Shown here: positions 33,508-42,257 of the stretch, one piece after another
Numbering within the stretch: the stretch's first letter is position 1
Layout: each line of letters begins with the position of its first letter
Assembly (NCBI RefSeq): GCF_024707105.1
Contig: NZ_JANQAJ010000009.1
Span: 186,001 to 250,000 of the forward strand
Reading direction: 5' to 3'
DNA: 64,000 nt
Origin: Devosia ginsengisoli
Lineage (GTDB): Bacteria > Pseudomonadota > Alphaproteobacteria > Rhizobiales > Devosiaceae
Notes under the pieces: generated by a model
Told to the model about the DNA's origin: nothing
Database searches by the model: none
The model's input: the letters and a program-made list of their open reading frames with translations, nothing else
Program-made: the position numbers and the translations under genes

Positions 33508-34524
33508 ATGACACTTACCGATATGCACGCCATTGCCATCGCCCGTCCGGGCGGTCCCGAAGCCCTCGAACTCCAGCGCCTGCCCAGGCCCGCCTGCCGT
33601 GATGGCGAGGTGCTGATCCGCGTTGCCGCGGCCGGGGTCAACGGTCCCGACCTGGCCCAGCGCCGCGGCCACTACGATCCGCCGCCCGATGCCTCGCCGC
33701 TGCCGGGCCTCGAAGTCGCCGGCGAAATCGCGGCGCTCGGCACGGGCGTCACCACCTGGCAGGTCGGCGATCGCGTCATGGCGCTGACCAATGGCGGCGG
33801 CTATGCCGAATATGCGGCGGTGCCGGCCGGTCAGGTACTGCCCATCCCCGATGGCTGGAGCTTTGCCGAAGCGGCGGCCCTGCCCGAAACCTGGTTCACC
33901 GTCACCCAGACCCTGGTGATGCGGGCCGGGCTCGAGCCGGGCATGACCGTGCTCGTTCACGGCGCCTCCGGCGGCATCGGCGGCGCGGCCATCCAGATAT
34001 CAGCCATTCTCGGCGCCCGCGCCATCGGCGTCGTCTCGTCACCGGACAAGGCCGACTATGCGGCAAGGCTCGGCGCCTTCGCCACTATCGACCATACCGG
34101 CGAGGACATCGCCACAAGGGCCCTGGCCCTGACCGACGGCAAGGGCGTCGATCGCGTGGTCGACATCATCGGCGGCAAGATGGCCGAACAGAATATCGCC
34201 GCCTCGGCGCGGGGCGGTCATATCGTCCAGGTCTCGACACTCGACGGCAGCACAGCCAGCCTGTCGCTGCGCGCCATCATGGCCAAGCAATTGACCCTGT
34301 CCGGCTCCACCCTGCGCCCGCAGACTTCGGCCACCAAGGCCGCCATTGCCGACCGCATCCGCACCGACTTGCTGCCGGCCCTGTCGCGGCCCGGCTTCAT
34401 CAGACCATCAGTGGCGCGCTTTCCGCTGGCGGAGGCCGCCGAGGCCCACCGCGCCATGGAAGCTCGCCGCCACATGGGTAAAATCGTGTTGATCACATCG
34501 TTCGGCGCCGATACCTCGTCCTGA
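33508..34524 (+). CDS. NAD(P)H:quinone oxidoreductase (MDR family)
   Basis: 338 residues of the zinc-free medium-chain reductase family. The N-terminal GroES-like domain has AAGVNGPDLAQRRGHY and PGLEVAGEI; the Rossmann domain has VLVHGASGGIGGAAIQ at about 149-164 for NADPH. PIG3-type members reduce quinones. ATG 33523 is an alternative start. It is divergent from the DUF1192 gene. Confidence 0.9.
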   Translation: MTLTDMHAIAIARPGGPEALELQRLPRPACRDGEVLIRVAAAGVNGPDLAQRRGHYDPPPDASPLPGLEVAGEIAALGTGVTTWQVGDRVMALTNGGGYAEYAAVPAGQVLPIPDGWSFAEAAALPETWFTVTQTLVMRAGLEPGMTVLVHGASGGIGGAAIQISAILGARAIGVVSSPDKADYAARLGAFATIDHTGEDIATRALALTDGKGVDRVVDIIGGKMAEQNIAASARGGHIVQVSTLDGSTASLSLRAIMAKQLTLSGSTLRPQTSATKAAIADRIRTDLLPALSRPGFIRPSVARFPLAEAAEAHRAMEARRHMGKIVLITSFGADTSS

Positions 34525-34551
34525 AGGGGCGGTAAAAAACCTACATCGCCA

Positions 34552-34580
34552 TTGCGGATCGCCCGCCAAACCCATATATT
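34552..34580 (+). promoter_or_regulatory. Candidate trcR promoter
   Basis: TTGCGG at 34552-34557 and TATATT at 34575-34580, 17 bp apart, match a sigma70-type promoter well and leave an 80-nt leader before the ATG. Confidence 0.6.
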
Positions 34581-34662
34581 GTGGCCTGTTCCCCCTCAGC
34601 ATGAAGCAAAGAGGCGGAGCGGCCCGGAGGAAAACCGGCCGCGCCTGCAGGAGAGTTTTATC

Positions 34663-35391
34663 ATGACCCAGCCTTTGTTGATGCCCAAGGCGACCGCTGT
34701 CTGGCTCGTCGACAACACTGCGCTGTCGTTCGAGCAGATCGCTGCCTTTTGCACGCTGCATCCGCTCGAAGTTCAGGGCATCGCCGATGGCGACGTCGCC
34801 GGCGGCATCATGGGTGTCAATCCGATCCAGAACGGTCAGTTGACCCGCGAGGAGATCGAGAAGGCCGAGGCCGACCCCAATTACCGCATGAAACTGAGCG
34901 AGCCCAAGGTTCGCGTCGCTGCCGCCAAGCGCAAGGGCCCGCGCTACACCCCGATTTCGCGCCGCAACGAGCGCCCCAATGCCATCAAGTGGCTGGTGCG
35001 CAACCATCCCGAACTCAAGGACGCCCAGATCATGCGTCTGGTCGGCACCACCAAGTCGACCATCGACTCGGTGCGTGATTCGACCCACTGGAACTCGGCC
35101 AACCTGACCGCCATGGACCCGGTAACGCTGGGCCTGTGCAGCCAGATCGATCTCGACCTCGAGGTCAAGCGCGCCTCCAAGGGCGCGCCTGGTATCGATG
35201 AAGCCGAGGAAGGCACCATGCTGATGACGGCGGAAGAGGCCCTGGCCCGGTCAGGCGGCCGCGGCCATGCCGAAGGCGAAGAAAACGAATTCGCCGCCAA
35301 CGACCATCGCCCCGCCGAGGCGCAGGACGATTTCGACGCCGACTCGGTCTTCTCCAAGCTCAAGTCGCTCAACAACGATAGCGACGCTTAA
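34663..35391 (+). CDS. trcR: TrcR (DUF1013) transcription-associated regulator
   Basis: 242 residues from ATG 34663, after CAGGAGAG. The family signature is clear: MPKATAVWLVDNTALSFEQIA, then PNAIKWLVRNHPELKDAQIMRLVGTTKSTI, a helix-turn-helix-like segment. DUF1013 protein TrcR of Caulobacter tracks with RNA polymerase and affects the cell cycle. The C-terminus is acidic and disordered, ending in an FSKLKSL helix. Conserved throughout Alphaproteobacteria. Confidence 0.9.
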   Translation: MTQPLLMPKATAVWLVDNTALSFEQIAAFCTLHPLEVQGIADGDVAGGIMGVNPIQNGQLTREEIEKAEADPNYRMKLSEPKVRVAAAKRKGPRYTPISRRNERPNAIKWLVRNHPELKDAQIMRLVGTTKSTIDSVRDSTHWNSANLTAMDPVTLGLCSQIDLDLEVKRASKGAPGIDEAEEGTMLMTAEEALARSGGRGHAEGEENEFAANDHRPAEAQDDFDADSVFSKLKSLNNDSDA

Positions 35392-35409
35392 GAGGCAACG
35401 GCCAGCGGA

Positions 35410-37260
35410 ATGGAAAACAACCTCCTGCTGGCCGTTTTCGTACTCCTGGCAGCCAGCGTCGCGCTGGTGCCGCTGGCCAAGGCGCTGGGCCTTGGCACCG
35501 TGCTGGGCTATCTCGCCGCCGGCATCCTGATCGGCCCCTATGGCCTGGGGCTGGTTTCCGACAGCGATCTGGTCCGCCAGATCGCCGAATTCGGCATCGT
35601 CATGATGCTGTTCCTCATCGGCCTCGACCTGCAGCCCAGCGAAGTCTGGCGCATGCGCCACAAGGTCCTCGGCCTCGGCGTCACCCAGCTCGTCCTCACC
35701 TCCGTCATCATTGCCCTGGCGCTGCTGGCCGCCGGCTTCGCGCTCAATGTCGCCGTCATCATCGGGCTGGCACTGTCCATGTCCTCCACGGCCATCGCCA
35801 TGCAATCGACCCAGCAGCGCGACATCACCCGCACCGATGCCGGGCGGGCGAGCCTGGCGGTGCTGCTGGTGCAGGATGTTTCGGTCATCCCCATCCTGGC
35901 TGCCATTCCTCTCCTGGCCATGCCCGAAGCCGCGCTCGACCATGAAGTGGTGAATGCCGTCGAGTCCATCGCCAATCCCATGGATTGGCTCACCCCCGCC
36001 ATTATCATCGGCGCCTTTATCGGCGCGGTTCTGGCCGGCCGCTTCCTCGTTCGCCCGGTGCTGCGTTTCGTCGCGCTGACCGGGGTGCGGGAAGCCTTCA
36101 CCGCCCTGGGGCTCGCCATCGTCTTCGGCGCGGCCCTGCTGGCCCAGTTCGAAGGCTTCTCGCCGGCTTTGGGCGCCTTTATCGGCGGCGTACTGCTGGC
36201 CGACAGCGAATACCGGCACGAGCTCGAAAGCAATCTCGACCCCTTCAAGGGCCTGCTGCTTGGCCTGTTCTTCATCTCCGTCGGCATGTCGATCGCTTTC
36301 GACATCCTGTGGTCCGAGCCCTTGCGACTGCTGGCGCTGGTGCTCGGCTTTGTCGGCATCAAGATCGCCGTGCTGTTCGTGCTGGCGAGCCTGTTCCGCA
36401 TGCACCTGGCCGACCGGCTGCTGGTGGCGATCCTGCTGAGCCAGGCCGGTGAATTCGCCTTCGTCATCCTGCAATTCGCCCAGAACAACAGTGCCATCGG
36501 CGCGGAGGATCACGCTTTCCTGGCCGTTGCCATTGCGCTTTCCATGGCGACGACGCCCCTGCTGCTGCTGGCCTTCGACCGCCTGATTGCCCCACGCATC
36601 GATGCGCGCCGCCAGGACGACCGCCCGAACGACACGATCGATGAGCATCGCCGCATCGTCGTGCTCGGCTATGGCCGCTTCGGCCAGATCGTTACCCGCA
36701 TGCTGCGCAGCCAGGGCTTCGACATGACCCTGATCGACGACGATCCCGCCCAGATCGATCTGGTGCGCAAATTCGGCGTCAAGGTGTTCTACGGCGATGC
36801 TTCGCGGCTCGACCTGCTCCATGCCGCCGGCGTCGGCCAGGCCGAACTGGTGGTGATCGCGGTGGGTGGCCGTGACCGCATCCTCGCCATCGCCCGCAAC
36901 CTGCGCAAGCATTTCCCCTCGGTCACCGTCGCCGCCCGCGCCGTCGATCGCGGCCATGCCCACGAGCTGATGGCGATGGGCGTCGAGATTTTCGAGCGCG
37001 AAACCTTCCTCTCCGCCATCAGCCTCGGCGCCAAGGTGCTCACCCAGCTCGGCGTGGCCCCCAACGACGCCATGCATATGGCCCAGGCCTTCGAGCGCCA
37101 TGACAACGAATTGCTGCATGACAGCTTCTCGGTGCGCCACGATGAGGATGCCTATATCGGCATGGTGCGCAATTCCATGGACCTGCTCAACGAAGCCATG
37201 CGCGGCGACACCCCATCTACCATTCCAGTTGACAAGCCCGCCCCGAAGCGTACCGAGTAG
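35410..37260 (+). CDS. KefB-type CPA2 cation:proton antiporter with RCK domain
   Basis: 616 residues: about 12 transmembrane helices (1-390) of the CPA2 family with LVQDVSVIP containing the ion-site Gln-Asp, then a TrkA-N/RCK domain with the Rossmann motif VLGYGRFGQIV and VFYGDASRLDLL. KefB/KefC-type proteins export K+ in exchange for H+ under ligand control. It starts 18 bp after trcR, so may be co-transcribed. Regulatory ligand unknown. Confidence 0.92.
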   Translation: MENNLLLAVFVLLAASVALVPLAKALGLGTVLGYLAAGILIGPYGLGLVSDSDLVRQIAEFGIVMMLFLIGLDLQPSEVWRMRHKVLGLGVTQLVLTSVIIALALLAAGFALNVAVIIGLALSMSSTAIAMQSTQQRDITRTDAGRASLAVLLVQDVSVIPILAAIPLLAMPEAALDHEVVNAVESIANPMDWLTPAIIIGAFIGAVLAGRFLVRPVLRFVALTGVREAFTALGLAIVFGAALLAQFEGFSPALGAFIGGVLLADSEYRHELESNLDPFKGLLLGLFFISVGMSIAFDILWSEPLRLLALVLGFVGIKIAVLFVLASLFRMHLADRLLVAILLSQAGEFAFVILQFAQNNSAIGAEDHAFLAVAIALSMATTPLLLLAFDRLIAPRIDARRQDDRPNDTIDEHRRIVVLGYGRFGQIVTRMLRSQGFDMTLIDDDPAQIDLVRKFGVKVFYGDASRLDLLHAAGVGQAELVVIAVGGRDRILAIARNLRKHFPSVTVAARAVDRGHAHELMAMGVEIFERETFLSAISLGAKVLTQLGVAPNDAMHMAQAFERHDNELLHDSFSVRHDEDAYIGMVRNSMDLLNEAMRGDTPSTIPVDKPAPKRTE

Positions 37261-37270
37261 TACGACACTT

Positions 37271-37370
37271 CCTGAGCCCTCATGGTGAGCCTGTCGAACC
37301 AAGAGGGCGGGCGCGCAGTCCGTGCCACGACCTCGTCCTTCGACGGGCTCAGGATGAGGTCTACTGACTC
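37271..37370. repeat. Dispersed palindromic repeat, family A copy 2
   Basis: CCTGAGCCCTCATGGTGAGC and CTGTCGAACCAAGAGGG on the left, CCTCGTCCTTCGACGGGCTC with AGGATGAGG on the right: the same blocks as the copy at 5031-5115, rearranged. Lies between the antiporter stop and the TSUP gene. Confidence 0.8.
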
Positions 37371-37392
37371 TTCCCGCCTTCGGACCAAATCC

Positions 37393-38160
37393 ATGCCCAT
37401 CTTCGATCCCTATTTCGTCACGGTCGCCGTGATCGCCGTGCTGGTTGTTGGCCTGTCCAAGGCCGGCCTGCTCGGCAGCCTGGGCATGGTCGGCGTGCCG
37501 CTGCTGAGCCTGGTCATGCCGGCGCGCGACGCGGCGGGCATAATGCTGCCGGTGCTGCTGGCCATGGATGTCATCGCCGTCTGGACTTATCGCAAGGAAG
37601 TCGATTGGCGCATCCTGCGTATCATGCTGCCCGGCGCGGCCGTGGGCACGCTGCTGGGCTGGGCGCTGTGGTCGGTCGTATCAGATGCCGGTGTACTGCT
37701 CTTTGTCGGCGTGGTGACGCTGCTGTTCATCCTCGATGCCCTGCTGCCCCTGCGCAAGAAGCTCGAAGGCCTGCCCCCATCCCGGCTCTGGGGCAATTTC
37801 TGGGGCGGCTTTGCCGGCTTCACCAGCTTCATCAGTCATACCGGCGGCCCGCCCTTCCAGATCTATGTGCTGCCCCAGCGCCTGACCCCGGCCATCTATT
37901 CGGGCACCTCGGCCTTCTTCTTCGCCATCGTCAATTCGGCCAAGCTGATTCCCTATTTTTTCCTGGGCCAGCTCAACGTCCACAATCTGCAGCTATCCGC
38001 CGCGCTGATCCCGGTCGGCATTGTCGGCGTGCTGGCCGGCGTCTGGCTGGTCCGCCGCATCTCGATGAAATGGTTCTACCGCATCGCCTACTGGCTGGTT
38101 TTTCTGCTTGCACTCAAGCTGGTCTGGGACGGGGCGCGAGGGGTATTCTGGGGCTTGTGA
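37393..38160 (+). CDS. TSUP (TauE/SafE) family anion transporter
   Basis: 255 residues from ATG 37393 (MPIFDPYFVTVAVIAV), with about eight transmembrane helices. GLSKAGLLGSLGMVGVPLLSLVM at the start and GFAGFTSFISHTGGPPFQIYVLPQ mid-protein are the two repeats of the TauE/SafE family, which export or import small sulfur-containing or organic anions. The open frame runs upstream through the repeat, which is not coding. Substrate unknown. Confidence 0.9.
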   Translation: MPIFDPYFVTVAVIAVLVVGLSKAGLLGSLGMVGVPLLSLVMPARDAAGIMLPVLLAMDVIAVWTYRKEVDWRILRIMLPGAAVGTLLGWALWSVVSDAGVLLFVGVVTLLFILDALLPLRKKLEGLPPSRLWGNFWGGFAGFTSFISHTGGPPFQIYVLPQRLTPAIYSGTSAFFFAIVNSAKLIPYFFLGQLNVHNLQLSAALIPVGIVGVLAGVWLVRRISMKWFYRIAYWLVFLLALKLVWDGARGVFWGL

Positions 38161-38212
38161 AGCGCATAACAGCATTCCGAGAGTCATTCGATGCCTCCGC
38201 ACCACGGAGCAG

Positions 38213-38511
38213 GTTTCCCTCCCCCTAGGGGAGTGTTCACTTTGGACGCTAGTTAGCTGCACCAGCTATCGGCTCCTGCCCACCCTCCCCCTTGAGGGGA
38301 GGGTAGCGAAGCTCGGTCCGCAGGACCGTAGCGGAAGCTGGGGTGGGGGGTGTCGGGGCTTCCTCGAACGCAGCGCTTGCGGAACCTCCGACACCCCCAC
38401 CCTCGATCCCTCCCCTCAAGGGGAGGGAGGAGAAAGAACCGTGGCTCCCGCGCATGAATGAAGCGCCAAGTGTAAACACTCCCCTTTGTGGGGAGAGAAT
38501 GAGGGTGAGGG
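38213..38511. repeat. Palindromic repeat cluster, family B diverged
   Basis: This gene-free stretch contains several GC-rich palindromes: CCCTCCCCCTTGAGGGGAGG near 38283, GCTCGGTCCGCAGGACCG near 38313, CCCTCCCCTCAAGGGGAGGG near 38407, and ACTCCCCTTTGTGGGGAG near 38477. Related to the copies at 12416 and 16570 but more complex. It separates the TSUP gene from the convergent DUF465 gene. Confidence 0.75.
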
Positions 38512-38548
38512 TCTTTCGAGCGCACCACACGCAGACGAAACCCCCAAC

Positions 38549-38580
38549 AAAAAAGGGCCGCAGCCTGTGCTGTGACCCTT
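38549..38580 (-). terminator. Intrinsic terminator after the leftward DUF465 gene
   Basis: Leftward AAGGG-TCA-CAGC-ACAG-GCTG-CGG-CCCTT followed by TTTTG. Correctly placed about 30 bp after the DUF465 stop. Confidence 0.75.
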
Positions 38581-38612
38581 CGAAAACCCAGATGGGCGGC
38601 TTGCTGCCGCTC

Positions 38613-38786
38613 TTACTGGGAAACCGCACTGAATTTGTAGATCTGGTCCTTCACTTCGAGTTTCTTGCGCTTCAGCGCGCTGACCATCAGATCGTCGTGG
38701 CGGGTGCTTTGCAGTTCTGCCTGGATCTGGCGGTCCAACTCCTGGTGGCGCCGTTCGAGCGCCGCGATATGCCCTTCAGTCGTCAT
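38613..38786 (-). CDS. DUF465/YdcH-like small protein 1
   Basis: 57 residues: MTTEGHIAALERRHQELDRQ, then HDDLMVSALKRKKLEVKDQI, the two-helix DUF465 hairpin with the LKRKKLxxKDxI signature. Read directly from the minus strand; it is shorter than 60 codons. An AAGGAG ribosome-binding site precedes the ATG. DUF465 proteins are small cytoplasmic helical proteins of unknown role. It is divergent from a second member at 38944, an unusual head-to-head pair. Confidence 0.88.
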   Translation of the reverse strand: MTTEGHIAALERRHQELDRQIQAELQSTRHDDLMVSALKRKKLEVKDQIYKFSAVSQ

Positions 38787-38943
38787 GACAACTCCTTGAA
38801 AGCCTATGTGGACGAAGTGATCGTCACAAATAATTCACGACTTGTCGACTGCCTTCCGGAGGGCTCTTGAAATCTGGTGCAAAACTCCCCGTGATCGGTT
38901 AACCAGAGGTAACGGCTGAGGCGTCGGGAGTACGCGGGAATCC

Positions 38944-39159
38944 ATGCTTTCGCTCACCAAGGAACAGGAAGCCACCCTGGGTCTGGAATTGGCCACCAAA
39001 CGCCAGGAACACAGCGACCTCAACGCGGCCATCGATACGCTGACCAGCTCGCATGTGGCCGATCGCATGCTCATCCAGCGTCTCAAGAAGCGCAAGCTGG
39101 CGCTCAAGGATCGCATCGTCCAGCTCGAGAATATTCTGCTGCCCGACATCATCGCCTGA
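38944..39159 (+). CDS. DUF465/YdcH-like small protein 2
   Basis: 71 residues: MLSLTKEQEATLGLELATKR, then the DUF465 signature LIQRLKKRKLALKDRIVQLE. Clearly related to the divergent gene at 38613-38786, sharing the LKKRK-LALKDRI helix. Both may be driven from the 157-bp intergenic space, which contains GGTTAACC (38897-38904). Confidence 0.85.
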   Translation: MLSLTKEQEATLGLELATKRQEHSDLNAAIDTLTSSHVADRMLIQRLKKRKLALKDRIVQLENILLPDIIA

Positions 39160-39234
39160 TGGGTCCACCGCCTTGATGTGTGGCGACAATTGGGCTAGTT
39201 CCGCGCTTTGCAAAGACCGATAGGGGAATCGGCC

Positions 39235-39729
39235 GTGCTCACAAAACCACTCGTCGCCATCGTCATGGGCAGCCAGTCCGATTGGCCCACCATGCGCCTC
39301 GCCGCCGAAACGCTCGAAGCGCTCGAGGTCGAATACGAGGCGCGCATCGTCTCCGCCCATCGCACCCCCGAACGCCTGGTCGATTTCGCCAGCAATGCGC
39401 GGGCCGAGGGCTTCAAGGTCATCATCGCCGGCGCCGGCGGCGCCGCCCACCTGCCGGGCATGATCGCCGCCATGACGCCGCTGCCGGTCTTCGGCGTGCC
39501 GGTCAAGTCCAAGGCACTCAACGGGCAGGATAGCCTGCTTTCCATCGTGCAGATGCCCGGCGGCATTCCCGTCGGCACCCTGGCCATCGGCGAGCCCGGC
39601 GCCATCAATGCCGCCCTGCTATCGGCCGCCGTACTGGCCTTGTCCGACGATGACCTGGCCGACCGGCTCGACGCCTATCGCGCCCGCCAGACGGCGACCG
39701 TCCCGCTCTTTCCCGCAGATACCGAGTAG
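39235..39729 (+). CDS. purE: 5-(carboxyamino)imidazole ribonucleotide mutase PurE
   Basis: 164 residues from GTG 39235, after AGGGGA. Class I Pur[13 protein letters not shown] at the N-terminus, SAHRTPERL at about 41-49, and [14 protein letters not shown] at about 63-76. It moves the carboxyl group of N5-CAIR to give CAIR in purine synthesis, working after PurK, whose gene follows at 3 bp. Starting at ATG 39208 would add nine residues not usual in the family. Confidence 0.96.
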   Translation: MLTKPLVAIVMGSQSDWPTMRLAAETLEALEVEYEARIVSAHRTPERLVDFASNARAEGFKVIIAGAGGAAHLPGMIAAMTPLPVFGVPVKSKALNGQDSLLSIVQMPGGIPVGTLAIGEPGAINAALLSAAVLALSDDDLADRLDAYRARQTATVPLFPADTE

Positions 39730-39732
39730 ACC

Positions 39733-40818
39733 TTGGCAAACGACAATTCCGCGCTGCCGCCAGGCAGCATGATCGGCATTCTCGGTGGCGGCCAGCTCGG
39801 CCGCATGCTGGCACTGGCCGCGGCCAGGCTGGGCATGCGCACCCACATCTTCTGTCCCGATCCTGATAGCCCGGCTTTCGATGTCACCCCGCACAAGACC
39901 GTCGCCGCCTATGACGACGAGGCGGCCCTCGCCGCCTTCGCCGATGCGGTCGATGTCATCACCTACGAATTCGAGAATGTCCCGACCGCCACGGCCGAAT
40001 TCCTCGCCGCCCGCAAGCCCCTGCGCCCCGGCGCCAATGCACTGGCCGTCTCGCAGGATCGCCTCGCCGAAAAAGGCTTCCTCGCCTCCAAGAACATCCC
40101 CGTCGCGCCTTATCGCCCCGTCGAGACCATGGCCGACCTCGAATCCGCGATGGACACACTCGGCCTGCCCGCCGTGCTCAAGACCACGCGGCTGGGCTAT
40201 GACGGCAAGGGCCAGCGCGTCATTCGCGAGCGCAGTGAGGCCGAAGCCGCCTTTTCCGCGCTCAGCCCCAAGCCGCTGGTGCTCGAAGCCTTTATGCCCT
40301 TCGACAAGGAAATCTCGGTTGTCGTCGCCCGCAATGCCTCGGGCGAAGTCCGCGCCTTCGACGCCGCCGAAAACGTCCACCGCCACCACATCCTCTTCAC
40401 CAGCACCGTGCCGGCCGATATCCCGCCCGGCGTCGAAAAGCATGCCGCCATGCTGGCCAAGGTCATCGTCGTGGCGCTCGACTATGTCGGCGTGCTCGGC
40501 GTCGAATTCTTCGTCATTCCCGGCGAACGCCCGACGCTTGTCGTCAACGAGATCGCCCCGCGCGTCCACAATTCCGGCCACTGGACCGAGGCCGTCTGCC
40601 TCACCGACCAGTTCGAGCAGCATATCCGCGCCGTCCTGGGCTGGCCCCTGGGCGACCCGGCTCGCATGGCCGACGTGGTCATGGAAAACCTCGTCGGCGA
40701 CGAAGTGGGCATGGTGCCGTCAGGGCTGGACGGGAACACGCAACCCCACCTCTACGGCAAGACCGAGGTCCGGCCTGGGCGGAAGATGGGCCATGTGAAC
40801 AGGGTTGTGCGGCGGTAG
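39733..40818 (+). CDS. purK: 5-(carboxyamino)imidazole ribonucleotide synthase PurK
   Basis: 361 residues from TTG 39733. ATP-grasp enzyme making N5-CAIR from AIR, bicarbonate and ATP. Motifs: GILGGGQLGRMLALAA at about 14-29, TTRLGYDGKGQRV (ATP-binding loop), EISVVVARNASGE and NEIAPRVHNSGHWT. Three bases after purE, so one operon. Confidence 0.96.
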   Translation: MANDNSALPPGSMIGILGGGQLGRMLALAAARLGMRTHIFCPDPDSPAFDVTPHKTVAAYDDEAALAAFADAVDVITYEFENVPTATAEFLAARKPLRPGANALAVSQDRLAEKGFLASKNIPVAPYRPVETMADLESAMDTLGLPAVLKTTRLGYDGKGQRVIRERSEAEAAFSALSPKPLVLEAFMPFDKEISVVVARNASGEVRAFDAAENVHRHHILFTSTVPADIPPGVEKHAAMLAKVIVVALDYVGVLGVEFFVIPGERPTLVVNEIAPRVHNSGHWTEAVCLTDQFEQHIRAVLGWPLGDPARMADVVMENLVGDEVGMVPSGLDGNTQPHLYGKTEVRPGRKMGHVNRVVRR

Positions 40819-40821
40819 CGC

Positions 40822-40945
40822 CACGCCCTCGTGGTTCGATGGTCGCTGCGCTCCCATGAGGGCTACTGGAATACGGAGCTATAAGTAGCCCTCATGGTGA
40901 GGTGCGCGTTCTTCACGCGCCTCGAACCACGAGGGCGTGGCACTA
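40822..40945. repeat. Dispersed palindromic repeat, family A copy 3
   Basis: Left half GCCACGCCCTCGTGGTTCGA and right half TCGAACCACGAGGGCGTGGC are a perfect 20-bp inverted repeat about 85 bp apart; the middle carries TCCCATGAGGGCTACTG and AGTAGCCCTCATGGTGAGG. It lies at the convergent end of purK and the hydrolase gene and can form a large cruciform or transcript-end hairpin. Confidence 0.88.
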
Positions 40946-41629
40946 CCGCCCCAGCCAACCCTTCATCGCCTCGACCACCGCCCCCGGATTTTCCATCGTG
41001 GGCAGATGCGCGCTGTCGGCAAAGCGCACCAGTTCCGCCCCCTTGATCCCCGCCGCGATTTCCTCGGCCAGCTCGGGCGGCGTCATCTTGTCCATCTCGC
41101 CCACGCCCACCAGCACCGGGACCTTGATCTCGCCCAGCCCCGGCCGCGAATCCACCCGGTTCATGATCGCCACCTGCTGGCGCAGATAGGCCGCCTGCCC
41201 CACCCGCTCCGACATGGCCTGCACGTCCCTGGCCACATCAGTCCCCATATGCTGCGGCGCAACCAGGCTGCCCAGCAGCCCGCGCGACACGCCGATGAAC
41301 TTGCCCTGCCCCACCATCTCGATGCCCTTGCGCCGCGTCTCCTTGCGTGCCTCGTCATCGGCGCGCGCCGACGTATCGAGCAGCGCCAGATGCGTCACCC
41401 GCTCCGGCGCCTGCCGCATGATCTCGAACGCCACATAACCGCCCATCGAGAGCCCCGCCAGCGCGAATCGGGCCGGCGCCGCCGCCAGCACCCGCGCCGC
41501 CATGTCCGCGATGGAATCGTCCTGCGTCAGGTCGGCGACCGTGGAGCGGGCGTCCAGTCCCGCGATCACGTCGCGCCACAGCCGCTCGTCGCAGATCAGC
41601 CCCGGCAGCAGCAGCAGTTCACTTGTCAT
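40943..41629 (-). CDS. Alpha/beta hydrolase
   Basis: 228 residues with an alpha/beta-hydrolase triad: Ser61 in GLSMGG, Asp180 in GEMDKMTPP and His208 in SAHLP. The N-terminus LLLLPGLICDERLW includes the oxyanion loop. Cytoplasmic, no signal peptide. Likely an esterase or C-C hydrolase of unknown substrate. Convergent with purK. Confidence 0.88.
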   Translation of the reverse strand: MTSELLLLPGLICDERLWRDVIAGLDARSTVADLTQDDSIADMAARVLAAAPARFALAGLSMGGYVAFEIMRQAPERVTHLALLDTSARADDEARKETRRKGIEMVGQGKFIGVSRGLLGSLVAPQHMGTDVARDVQAMSERVGQAAYLRQQVAIMNRVDSRPGLGEIKVPVLVGVGEMDKMTPPELAEEIAAGIKGAELVRFADSAHLPTMENPGAVVEAMKGWLGR

Positions 41630-41863
41630 GTCGGTCTCCCGGTGGCAAAATCATCGGGCTCGACTGTTCCGCTCGACGCGCCCAAGAGCAAGGCCGCGCA
41701 GGCCAAATCCGCGGTTTTTCTCATCGGCACAGTGGACAAGCCCGCACAGCTGGGCTATAGAGCGGCCCACGGTGACCGGCCCTGCTGGTCGGCGACGGCG
41801 CTTTTTGGCTCCGGCGCTATCATCCAAACCCACATGTCTAAGCTTCGAAAGGGCGGTTGACCT

Positions 41864-42136
41864 TTGCAAGTAGTCGTTCGCGATAATAACGTTGACCAGG
41901 CGCTGCGCGCGCTGAAGAAAAAGCTGCAGCGCGAAGGCGTCTTCCGCGAGATGAAGCTGCGCAACTACTACGAGAAGCCCTCCGAGAAGAAGGCTCGCCA
42001 GAAGGCCGAGGCCGTTCGCCGCGCCCGCAAGCTGGCTCGCAAGCGCGCCCAGCGCGAAGGCGGTCTGCCCGCCCCGACGACGACCGCGCGTCCCGGCCAG
42101 GCCGGTCGTCCCGCGGCTGCCACTCCGCGCACCTAA
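41864..42136 (+). CDS. rpsU: 30S ribosomal protein S21
   Basis: 90 residues: [20 protein letters not shown] and [20 protein letters not shown] are unmistakable bS21. The C-terminal tail (about 20 residues) is Pro/Ala/Arg-rich, longer than enteric S21 but common in Alphaproteobacteria. Start is TTG 41864. S21 helps mRNA start-site pairing on the 30S subunit. Ends at a strong terminator. Confidence 0.96.
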   Translation: MQVVVRDNNVDQALRALKKKLQREGVFREMKLRNYYEKPSEKKARQKAEAVRRARKLARKRAQREGGLPAPTTTARPGQAGRPAAATPRT

Positions 42137-42156
42137 GCGCCGGCTGCCATCAGTTT

Positions 42157-42188
42157 TAAAAACGCCGTCCTTCGGGGCGGCGTTTTTG
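42157..42188 (+). terminator. Intrinsic terminator after rpsU
   Basis: AAAACGCCGTCC-TTCG-GGGCGGCGTTTTTG: a long stem closed by a stable TTCG tetraloop, with a T-run. Confidence 0.93.
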
Positions 42189-42257
42189 TTTGGCTTATAG
42201 GCTGGCTGGATTCACGCGAGCTGCGCGTCAATGCTAACAGTCTGCTAACCAATTCCG

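Noticed and set aside
35251..37302. Long minus-strand ORF (683 codons) opposite the KefB-type antiporter
   Set aside because: Gln/His/Asp/Gly-rich low-complexity translation with no domain; the plus strand holds a full antiporter.
38213..38511. Possible CRISPR array from clustered palindromes
   Set aside because: The palindromes differ in sequence and spacing and no cas gene is near; they fit the family B repeats.
38890..38915. CtrA-like site near GGTTAACCAGAGGTAACGG
   Set aside because: Only one half-site (TTAA) is intact; the second reads TAAC, so the match to TTAA-N7-TTAA is too weak to call.
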